Below are positions 52,231 to 58,636 of a stretch of DNA of 58,636 bases, one piece after another. The notes beneath the pieces were generated by a model, which ran no database searches, had not been told where the DNA came from, and was given only the letters and a program-made list of their open reading frames with translations. The first letter of the stretch is position 1. Each line of letters opens with the position of its first letter. Location of the stretch: NCBI RefSeq assembly GCF_000307265.1, contig NZ_DF158900.1, forward strand, positions 69,483 through 128,118, in the 5' to 3' direction. Source of the stretch: Oscillibacter ruminantium GH1. Its GTDB lineage: Bacteria > Bacillota > Clostridia > Oscillospirales > Oscillospiraceae. The position numbers were made by a program, and so were the translations under genes.

Positions 52231-53448
52231 ATGAAGAAGTTTCTTGCACTGGCACTGGCATTGGTCATGACCGCGTCTCTGGCCGCCTGCGGCAACGGCA
52301 GCAGCTCTGCCGCTTCTGGCTCCGCCTCCGCGTCCGGCAGCGCAGCGGCTGCCTCTGACTATCGCGTGGCCATGATCACCGATTACGGTGACATTACCGA
52401 CCAGTCCTTCAACCAGACTACTTACGAGGCATGCAAGACGTTCTGCGACGACAACAGCGTACAGTTCAACTACTACAAGCCCGCCGGTGACTCCACCGCC
52501 GAGCGTGTGGCAATGGTGGACGCCGCTGTGGCCGATGGCTATAACGTCATCGTGATGCCCGGTTACGCGTTCGGCGGCACCATCGTGGAAGCCGCTCCCC
52601 TGTATCCCGACGTGAAGTTCGTGGCTCTGGACGTGGCCGCCGGTGACATTCTGGAGACCGCCGTGGCTGCCAAGGGCGAGACTTATGACTACAATCCTGC
52701 CAACTGGAATATGGCTGACTATGTCGATCTGAGCAACGTGTATTGCGCCGTGTATCAGGAAGAACTTTGCGGCTACATGGCCGGTTACGCGGCTGTGAAG
52801 CTGGGCTATAACCATCTGGGCTTCCTGGGCGGCATGGCGGTCCCCGCCGTGGTTCGTTATGGCTATGGCTATGTTCAGGGCGCTGACGCCGCTGCCGCTG
52901 AGACCGGCACAGACGTATCCATGGAGTATGTCTACGGCAACCAGTTCTTCGGCGATGCCGATATCACCGCTTACATGGATAACTGGTATCAGACCATGGG
53001 CGTGCAGGCTGTGTTTGCCTGCGGCGGCGGTATCTATACCTCCGCAGCTGAGGCTGCCGCCAAGGTGGACGGCGCCAAGGTCATCGGCGTGGATACCGAC
53101 CAGTCCGGCATCATCGACGCTTACGGCGAGGGCATGACCATCACCTCCGCCATGAAGGGCTTGGCTGCTACGGTCAACACCCTGCTCACCGAAATCGTTC
53201 TCAACGACAACTGGTCCTCTTATGCCAACCAGATCCAGACTCTGGGCCTTGTCTCCGGCGATGATCCCGAGGCCAACTACGTCCAGATCCCCGTGGCGAC
53301 TACCCAGTGGGGTGACGGCTTCACGCAGGACGACTACAAGGCGCTGGTTGCCAAGCTGTACAGCGGCGAGATCACCGTGTCCAACGACACCAGCACCGAG
53401 CCGACTGTCACCAACATCACGGTCAATTACGCTGGCAACATTAAGTAA
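52231..53448 (+). CDS. BMP-family substrate-binding lipoprotein, probable nucleoside binder
   Basis: A 405-residue lipoprotein (lipobox SLAAC, Cys at residue 19, then an Ala/Ser linker) of the basic membrane protein (BmpA/NupA/PnrA) family. These proteins bind nucleosides for an ABC transporter. GDITDQSFNQTTYEA, HLGFLGGMAVPAVVRYGYGYVQG and VIGVDTDQSG are family blocks. Position after deoC and deoD supports nucleoside uptake. The permease and ATPase genes are not downstream here and must be elsewhere. The gene is unusually rich in preferred codons, which suggests high expression. A terminator follows. Confidence 0.9.
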   Translation: MKKFLALALALVMTASLAACGNGSSSAASGSASASGSAAAASDYRVAMITDYGDITDQSFNQTTYEACKTFCDDNSVQFNYYKPAGDSTAERVAMVDAAVADGYNVIVMPGYAFGGTIVEAAPLYPDVKFVALDVAAGDILETAVAAKGETYDYNPANWNMADYVDLSNVYCAVYQEELCGYMAGYAAVKLGYNHLGFLGGMAVPAVVRYGYGYVQGADAAAAETGTDVSMEYVYGNQFFGDADITAYMDNWYQTMGVQAVFACGGGIYTSAAEAAAKVDGAKVIGVDTDQSGIIDAYGEGMTITSAMKGLAATVNTLLTEIVLNDNWSSYANQIQTLGLVSGDDPEANYVQIPVATTQWGDGFTQDDYKALVAKLYSGEITVSNDTSTEPTVTNITVNYAGNIK

Positions 53449-53468
53449 TCACCGCATTTTTCGAGGAA

Positions 53469-53501
53469 AGAGGACGGGTTTTTTGCCCGCCCTCTTTTTT
53501 T
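53469..53501 (+). terminator. Strong Rho-independent terminator after the BMP gene
   Basis: AGAGG-A-CGGG pairs with CCCG-C-CCTCT (one internal mismatch) around a T-rich loop and is followed by seven T residues. Confidence 0.85.
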
Positions 53502-53626
53502 GTGGAAAAATACCTTTTATCACAGGGAACGAGAGCGGGTGAAGGGTAGAAAACCTTGGCCCGTTCACTCACTCCGGCAATTTCGCCGGGAGATGGACAT
53601 AAAAGTGCGATACGCCGCAAAATCAG

Positions 53627-53655
53627 TGGCAAGGGTATGAAAAAACTGATATAAT
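53627..53655 (+). promoter_or_regulatory. Possible promoter with consensus -10 TATAAT
   Basis: TATAAT (53650-53655) with a poor -35 (TGGCAA) at 17 bases, about 70 bases before the gene at 53727. Confidence 0.4.
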
Positions 53656-53726
53656 AATTAAAAAGTATAAATTAAATGGTATGCGGCCGCTTTTTGCAGT
53701 CGTGGAGCGAATCAGGAGGAAACCGT

Positions 53727-54029
53727 ATGGAAGAAGAAAAGGACCCGTTTGCGCTGATTACAATGACGATCCCCAAACGGGCGCCGGTGTTTCCCGGGAG
53801 TGTAGGAACCTTCCGCTACCGTTTGGTGCGGGATGGAAAAGCCGGGGAGGGGACGGTGCAGGCCAGCGTTTACGAAAATATATGCTTTGAAAAAGCAAAG
53901 CATATCGAAACAGAGTCGTTTCCGTGGACGGAGGAGGGGATGGCCCAGATCCGCGCATGGCTCAACCAGAAACTTCAGGAGCGGGGGACGCAGCCCTTCT
54001 CCATCCTTGGCGGACGGGACGTGGAATGA
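53727..54029 (+). CDS. Small hypothetical protein
   Basis: A 100-residue soluble protein (MEEEKDPFALITMTIP to GGRDVE) with no recognisable family. The middle looks like a beta-rich fold (GTFRYRLVRDGKAGEGTVQASVYENICFE), the end helical (EEGMAQIRAWLNQKLQE). ATG 53727 follows AGGAGG. The perfect palindromic terminator at 54049-54080 follows. It has a similar size and codon use to the hypothetical gene at 54403, with which it may be related functionally but not by visible sequence. Confidence 0.7.
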   Translation: MEEEKDPFALITMTIPKRAPVFPGSVGTFRYRLVRDGKAGEGTVQASVYENICFEKAKHIETESFPWTEEGMAQIRAWLNQKLQERGTQPFSILGGRDVE

Positions 54030-54048
54030 GCGTCTGCCCGATCCGCAG

Positions 54049-54080
54049 CCGAGAGGCCCGCTGTACAGCGGGCCTCTCGG
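54049..54080 (+). terminator. Perfect palindromic hairpin after the hypothetical gene
   Basis: A 15-bp GC-rich stem with a 2-base centre, 19 bases past the stop. The T-run is weak (GTGCGTTTGG), but the stem is strong enough to stop transcription on either strand. Confidence 0.6.
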
Positions 54081-54108
54081 TGCGTTTGGGCCGGTTGGAA
54101 TGAATGAA

Positions 54109-54186
54109 GGCAACACCGCACAAAGAACGTCTAGCGGTTTTGCGTGCAGATTGCGGAATCTGCACCAGTCTCTGTTCGGCGCTACC
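54109..54186. mobile_element. Short MITE-like repeat, relative of the element at 29608
   Basis: A 78-base element sharing its first 40 bases with the element at 29608-29779 (GGCAACACCGCACAAAGAAC and onward, C/T substitutions only) and its right end (GGTAGCGCCGAACAGAGA in reverse). The interior is a hairpin (GCAGATT/AATCTGC). It appears to be an internally deleted copy; both copies are followed by TAAAAACC. Confidence 0.7.
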
Positions 54187-54402
54187 TTAAAAACCCAAGC
54201 ATTGGAACGGAAAAGGGATACATGAATTAAAAAAGACTTTTAAAGATTTGGGCAAATTTAACAAAAGCAGAGGGGAATTTTTGAAAATTATATTTTTTAA
54301 AAATGAATCAAAAAGGCTAGAATGTAACCAAAGGTGTAACCTGATGATGCTATAATAACCCCATTATCTGAGAAGTCTGCAAAGAAAGGACGGCTTGAAA
54401 CA

Positions 54403-54828
54403 ATGGGCGAGAAGCGGTGGGAGAATCGGTATCGCGACACGGTGGTCTGTATAGACGAATATGTGGACGGCGTGTGCACGGGGCGGCTGACGAATCCGGG
54501 ACTCCCTGAACCCATTCTGTTCCATGGGGTGATGCAGTTCCTGCTGGAAATGGAAAAACTGCTGGACGATATGCGGTTTCCGGAGCCTTTCACGCGGACT
54601 CGGAGTTTTGCGCCGGCGGCGGCGCCCCCCAGCAATACGGTGCCAAGTACCGCGCATGGCCATCTGGCTACCTTTAATCTGCGTGTCCTGTTCCGGCAGA
54701 ATGCCAGCTGGCAGGGTTCCGTGCAATGGCTGGAGGGTCGGCAGGAAGAGAGCTTTCGCAGCGTATTGGAGCTGCTGTTGCTTATGAACAGCACACTGAA
54801 ACAGGGACAGAGCGAAGAGAGTACATGA
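54403..54828 (+). CDS. Hypothetical protein of unknown family
   Basis: A 141-residue soluble protein. The N-terminal part (WENRYRDTVVCIDEYV, GVMQFLLEMEKLLDD, MRFPEPFTRTRSF) and the C-terminal part (GHLATFNLRVLFRQN, SWQGSVQWLEGR, SFRSVLELLLLMNS) alternate strands and helices, joined by a Pro/Ala linker. I recognise no family. It has a good start (AAAGGACGGCTTGAAACA upstream) and an extended -10 at 54348-54356. It lies directly upstream of the c-di-GMP riboswitch and surface protein gene, so a role in that system is possible but unproven. Confidence 0.7.
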   Translation: MGEKRWENRYRDTVVCIDEYVDGVCTGRLTNPGLPEPILFHGVMQFLLEMEKLLDDMRFPEPFTRTRSFAPAAAPPSNTVPSTAHGHLATFNLRVLFRQNASWQGSVQWLEGRQEESFRSVLELLLLMNSTLKQGQSEEST

Positions 54829-54869
54829 GTTCCCCGCCACAGGGAATGTGGCAGATACCAAATTAATCT

Positions 54870-54948
54870 TGAAGGGGCAAACCGTTCGAAAGGGCGGGAC
54901 GCAAAGCCAGGGAGCTACGGCGAAAGCTATGCCAGCCCGGCTGCCACG
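54870..54948 (+). promoter_or_regulatory. Cyclic di-GMP-I (GEMM-I) riboswitch
   Basis: The aptamer consensus is clear: GGGGCAAACC, then the tetraloop-bearing stem (CCGTTCGAAAGGGCGG), the highly conserved GGGACGCAAAGCC, a second stem with GCTACGGCGAAAGCTATGC, and a closing GGCTGCC. A T-run (ATTTTTTG, 54949-54956) follows immediately, so ligand binding probably decides termination before the surface protein gene 30 bases downstream. Confidence 0.88.
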
Positions 54949-54986
54949 ATTTTTTGATTCAATGCAAATTTGAAAGGAGAAAAATC

Positions 54987-57900
54987 ATGGCAAAAAACTT
55001 GAAAAGAAGAGGATTGGCACTGCTCATGACAATCATCATGAGTATCAGTCTGCTGCCAATCAACGTAATGGCTGAGGGCGACGCAGACAGCGCCGGCAGC
55101 GCTTCCCAGACGGAGGAATCAGTTTCCGGTGATAGCTCCGCCAGCACGGGCGATGTCGCTACCGGCGACACCAGCACGGGCGATGCCGCTACCGGTGACA
55201 CCAGCACGGGCGATGCCGCTACCGGCGACACTAGCACAGGTGATGCCGCTACCGGCGACACCAGCACGGGCGATGCCGCGACCGGCGACACCAGCACGGG
55301 CGACGCCGCTACCGGCGACACCAGCACGGGCGATGCCGCTACCGGCGACACCAGCACGGGCGATGCCGCTACCGGCGACACCAGCGCGGGCGACGCCGCG
55401 ACCGGCGACACCAGCACGGGCGATGCCGCTACCGGCGATACCAGCACGGGCGACGCCGCTACCGGCGACACCAGCACCGGTGATACCGGTACTGTAACCG
55501 ATCCGGCAGCGCCTGTTACCCCCGTTGCCCCCGTGACTCCTGTCGATCCCGCCGCCCCTGCGGTCCCTGAGAAGACCCCGGAGGAGTTGGCAAAGGAAGA
55601 AGCGGACCGTCTGGCTGCGGAAGCCGCCGCCAAGGCAGAGGCTGACCGTCTGGCCGCGGAAGCTGCCGCTAAGGCAGAGGCAGATCGTCTGGCTGCCGAG
55701 CGCGCTGCGTTCGAGGCCGCGTATCCCGAAATTTCCGGTGAAAAGTCCTTCAACAATGTGACCGCCAGCGTGAACGCTCCCTTCGGCGCGTTCCCCGCAG
55801 GGACCACGTTGACCATTGAGCCGGTGAAAAACGGCTTTATGGAGGGTGTTGTCTCCGCGGTTAAGAGCCTGTTCGGCGCGGATGCGGCCACCACCCTCTC
55901 CACTCTGATGGAGAATGTGGAGGCTGCCACTGCCGAGGATGAAACTGCCACCGGTGCGGTTGCGTTCAATATTACTTTTACCGACGCCGAGGGCAACGAA
56001 ATTCAGCCCAACGCTGAGTACCCTGTGGACGTGCGCTTTGAGGTGGCCTCCGACAACGAGATGGTGGCTGAGAGCAGCCAGCTGCAGGTTTTCCACATGG
56101 AGAATGAGACATCCGTGGCCACGCCCGTGGGTGAGCCGCAGGCAATCACGGATTCTTCGGTAGCGCAGGAAATCTCCGTGAGCTCCGACCACTTTTCTAT
56201 CTGGGTAGTTGGCGGAGTTACCGAAAAACCCACCGCCACTTATACCTACTATGTCAACGGCGCGAAGTACAGCGAGCAGATCGTCAAGGACGGCGAAACG
56301 CTGAATCAGCCCGAAGCGCCTGCTTCTACGGAGACTGGAAAGATTTTTGTCGGTTGGTATACAACCGCAGAGGGCGGCGACCTGTTTACAGCCTTTGGAG
56401 CGACCGCCGTAAGCAAGACGCAGGAAATTAACCTGTATGCGCGCTTCGACACAAAGTACTATGTGTTCTACAAGGAGTCTGAAACCGGCCGCGTGGTTGC
56501 CACGCAGGAATACGCCAACGGCGCAGCTGTGGACACCGCCTCGGTTGCCTACTCCGTCAAGGCGGACCAGGCACTGGTGGGCTGGAGCACCAACCCCACA
56601 GCCACCGCAGCAGACAAGAACCTCACGGTGAACGGCGGAAACATCACCCTGTATCCTGTGGTGAAGAACGCACATTGGATTACCTTTAATTCCAACGAAG
56701 GTTCTCCCGTCGATCCTATGTATGTTCTGAGCGGGGAATCCACCGGCACCCTGCCTGCCTCTACCCGCGCGGGTTATAAGTTTGATGGCTGGTATACCGC
56801 GTCCGGTGACAAGTTTACCGGCGGCAAGCTGACCGAGAACATCACTCTGACAGCAAAGTGGACTGCGCAGGAATCCAACTACACGGTGGTGTACTGGCAG
56901 GAAAATGCCGACGACAACGGGTATACCTACGTGGAAAAGGTCAGCAGATCCGGTAAGACCGGCGATGAAGCTACCTACAAAAACAAAAGCTATACCGGCT
57001 TTAAGCTGAACACAACCAAGACCGACGCGGAGAACGTCACGATTTCCGGCGATGGCACTACCATCAAAAATGTGTATTACAGCCGTAATACCTATACCCT
57101 GACCTTCCTCTCCAGAGATGGTGCTGTATGCGGGAAAGTGGAGCATGAACATTGGCGGGGCTGGAAATACGATCCCGATGATTGCTATAATAAAAATGGA
57201 ACGCTTACCTGCACAAAGGAAGAGCATACCCATACCGATTCCTGCTATGTGGTTGCATCCTTCAGTGGGATTAAGTTTGGTGAAAAGACCACAAGTTATT
57301 GGAATCAGGCAAATAATAAAGTTTCCAGTTATCTGTGGTTTACCACTTCGAATGGCAGCACCGCCTATTCGGAGCCTCCTACGATGCCCCAGAACAATCT
57401 GACTGTTTACGGTGAATATAATGCAGCTGTCAGTTATATTTACTATTACGAAAAGGGCACAACAAAGGAAATTCACCCTGCGTTCCAACTGAACCGCAGC
57501 GGATGGACCTTCTCGGATGAGGACTATATTGTGCTTCCCGGCTTTACCTTTGCGAACTCGGACGGTCCGTCTACTTCTGGCGGCCGCTATGTGGGAAAAC
57601 TTTACTATACCCGCAATAACTACAACATTACCTTTAACACCAACGGCGGGCCTAATGTAACCGCTGTCAATCAAATTCCGTATGAGACAAATATCTCCGG
57701 TAAGGCTCCCGGCAGCTATGAGGTGGGAAAAACCACCAAAACGGTGAACGGCGAGACGCTGTACTTTGCCGGCTGGTATGACAACGAGGCCTGCGCGGGC
57801 GACGCGTTCAGCTTCTCCGGCAAGACAATGCCCGCTAAGAACTTGCTGCTCTATGCCAAGTGGACCAGCAAGACCTTTACCGTGACCTTTGACGCCAACG

Positions 57901-58636
57901 GCGGCACTGCGGTTGCGGCCATGGAAACCGTTCCCTTTGGCTCGACCATTGACGAGGAAGATACGGTGACCACCCGCAATGGCTATACCTTTGGCGGATG
58001 GACGCTGGACGGCAAGCCCTTCAGCTTTGGCACGCCTGTGACAAAAGATCTTGCTCTGAAGGCGGTCTGGCTGAACAGCAAGGGGTACAGCGTGACCTAT
58101 TCCGCAGGCGAGGGTTCCGGTTCCGTGACGGACTCCGGCAAGTATGCCGAGGGTACGCAGGCGCAGGTGTCCTCCGCCGCCAGTCTGACGGCTCCCACCG
58201 GAAAGGTGTTCGTGGGTTGGGCAGATGCCAGCGGCAATGTCTACTATCCCGGCAGCCTCGTCACAGTTCCCAAGAACGGCGTGACTTTGACGGCGCAGTG
58301 GGCTGACGTGAACAAGACCGCCAGCCTGACCTATGACCCCAACGGCGGAACGCATACTGGGAACCACGAGGATTTGACCGTTACTTCAATCACCAACAAC
58401 GGGACGGTTACTCTGGCAAGCCCTGCCAGCTTGGGCATTACCCACGACGGCTATAAGTTTGACGGCTGGAACACGCAGAAGGACGGTAACGGCGAGTCCT
58501 TTGCCGCCGGTGCAGTAGTTCGGGTGGATAACATTGGAAACAACGTTCTCTATGCCCAATGGACGCAGACGGCTCATACCCTGACCGTGAACTATGTCTA
58601 TGAGAATGGGGCGGTGGCAGCTGAGCAGGTCACCGA
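54987..58636 (+). CDS. Large surface protein with InlB B-type repeats, 3' end outside window
   Basis: The first 1216 residues of a very large exported protein. A signal peptide (LKRRGLALLMTIIMSISLL, cleaved near VMAEG) is followed by a low-complexity segment of TSTGDAATGD repeats, a Pro/Val linker, three EADRLAAEAAAKA helical repeats, a domain of about 200 residues with FNITFTDAEGNEIQPNAEYPV, and then many Listeria-Bacteroides (InlB B) repeats with the GYKFDGWYT-type signature and AKW endings. Such repeats occur in adhesins. The c-di-GMP riboswitch in its leader implies expression tied to surface attachment. ATG 54987 has AAAGGAG upstream. The anchor is beyond the window. Confidence 0.92.
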   Translation, partial: MAKNLKRRGLALLMTIIMSISLLPINVMAEGDADSAGSASQTEESVSGDSSASTGDVATGDTSTGDAATGDTSTGDAATGDTSTGDAATGDTSTGDAATGDTSTGDAATGDTSTGDAATGDTSTGDAATGDTSAGDAATGDTSTGDAATGDTSTGDAATGDTSTGDTGTVTDPAAPVTPVAPVTPVDPAAPAVPEKTPEELAKEEADRLAAEAAAKAEADRLAAEAAAKAEADRLAAERAAFEAAYPEISGEKSFNNVTASVNAPFGAFPAGTTLTIEPVKNGFMEGVVSAVKSLFGADAATTLSTLMENVEAATAEDETATGAVAFNITFTDAEGNEIQPNAEYPVDVRFEVASDNEMVAESSQLQVFHMENETSVATPVGEPQAITDSSVAQEISVSSDHFSIWVVGGVTEKPTATYTYYVNGAKYSEQIVKDGETLNQPEAPASTETGKIFVGWYTTAEGGDLFTAFGATAVSKTQEINLYARFDTKYYVFYKESETGRVVATQEYANGAAVDTASVAYSVKADQALVGWSTNPTATAADKNLTVNGGNITLYPVVKNAHWITFNSNEGSPVDPMYVLSGESTGTLPASTRAGYKFDGWYTASGDKFTGGKLTENITLTAKWTAQESNYTVVYWQENADDNGYTYVEKVSRSGKTGDEATYKNKSYTGFKLNTTKTDAENVTISGDGTTIKNVYYSRNTYTLTFLSRDGAVCGKVEHEHWRGWKYDPDDCYNKNGTLTCTKEEHTHTDSCYVVASFSGIKFGEKTTSYWNQANNKVSSYLWFTTSNGSTAYSEPPTMPQNNLTVYGEYNAAVSYIYYYEKGTTKEIHPAFQLNRSGWTFSDEDYIVLPGFTFANSDGPSTSGGRYVGKLYYTRNNYNITFNTNGGPNVTAVNQIPYETNISGKAPGSYEVGKTTKTVNGETLYFAGWYDNEACAGDAFSFSGKTMPAKNLLLYAKWTSKTFTVTFDANGGTAVAAMETVPFGSTIDEEDTVTTRNGYTFGGWTLDGKPFSFGTPVTKDLALKAVWLNSKGYSVTYSAGEGSGSVTDSGKYAEGTQAQVSSAASLTAPTGKVFVGWADASGNVYYPGSLVTVPKNGVTLTAQWADVNKTASLTYDPNGGTHTGNHEDLTVTSITNNGTVTLASPASLGITHDGYKFDGWNTQKDGNGESFAAGAVVRVDNIGNNVLYAQWTQTAHTLTVNYVYENGAVAAEQVT
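55141..55485 (+). repeat. Eleven and a half tandem 30-bp repeats in the surface protein gene
   Basis: Eleven complete 30-base units (55141-55470) and a half unit encode (T/S)STGDAATGD in frame. Units differ by scattered third-position changes and a few replacements, so the array is old enough to have diverged but still slippage-prone. The matching antisense frame is an artefact of this repeat. Confidence 0.92.

Larger units (their letters stand above)
54030..54402. other. Intergenic region with terminator, MITE-like repeat and promoter
   Basis: The 373-base gap contains a perfect 32-base palindrome (54049-54080), the MITE-like element (54109-54186), an AT-rich stretch and an extended -10 (TGCTATAAT ending 54356) for the next gene. 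No reading frame is credible. Confidence 0.65.

Noticed and set aside
55141..55485. Regular 30-bp repeats resembling a CRISPR array
   Set aside because: There are no spacers: the units are directly contiguous and in frame within a coding region. The 103-bp units at 23360-23668 are also contiguous and are not CRISPR.
55119..58367. A minus-strand reading frame of over 1000 codons with GIARAGVAGS-like repeats
   Set aside because: It is antisense to the InlB-repeat protein. Its repeats are the reverse reading of the 30-bp array, it has no ribosome binding site, and the plus-strand frame has a signal peptide, known repeat families and a riboswitch.

Overview
The window looks like a chromosomal segment of a gut Clostridia, most likely Oscillospiraceae (Oscillibacter/Flavonifractor-like). 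This rests on a prmC-recA-recX-rimO-pgsA run, a glgB-glgC-glgD-glgA-glgP glycogen operon with a GlgD paralogue, Gram-positive ribosome binding sites with many TTG starts, and an ICE typical of that group. Everything was read by eye; no database search was possible.

Bases 1-23241 are a degraded integrative conjugative element (ICE) plus cargo. The ICE parts are PrgI, a truncated VirB4, TopB, an ArdC/YodL/DUF4316 protein, a transfer-assisting protein, an HTH protein, a sigma-like protein, a TnpW-like protein and a large serine recombinase. VirB4 is cut before its ATPase motifs and fused to the tail of an unrelated gene, so self-transfer is probably lost. The cargo (about 9.9-19.7 kb, AT-richer) holds a frameshifted IS5-type insertion sequence, secreted lipoproteins, a sigma/DUF4367 anti-sigma pair, two RCC1-like beta-propeller proteins, an intact and a decayed NAGPA-type phosphodiester glycosidase gene, an SLH protein, and a sigma factor-holin operon.

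The most interesting unit is that sigma-holin operon (18661-19613, minus strand). Both proteins resemble the TcdR/UviA sigma group and the TcdE holin of clostridial toxin and bacteriocin loci. Its own upstream region and that of the nearby NAGPA-type gene, whose product has no signal peptide, carry the same promoter-like layout: TTTACA, 16 bases, then CTCTTT or CCCTTT. I read this as a candidate self-activating, holin-dependent export module with the glycosidase as client. Two perfect 26-bp stem-loops bracket the operon.

At 23246-23668 the ICE abuts the terminator of a minus-strand tRNA-Ala(CGC) gene, which is followed by three tandem 103-bp units that each repeat the tRNA 5' end. From about 23.9 kb the sequence is GC-rich core genome: an FG-GAP lipoprotein, a two-component system, a DUF1385 protein, prmC, recA, recX, rimO, pgsA, an NlpC/P60 protein, htpG, a zinc-ribbon membrane protein, the glycogen operon, a DEAD-box helicase, an SLH-domain HtrA-like protease, a metallo-hydrolase, deoC, deoD and a BMP-type nucleoside-binding lipoprotein. 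The window ends in a very large surface protein with InlB B-type repeats behind a c-di-GMP-I riboswitch. A small palindromic repeat family (29608-29779 and 54109-54186) has the same ends as the IS5-type element at 8803-9937 and looks like its MITE derivatives.
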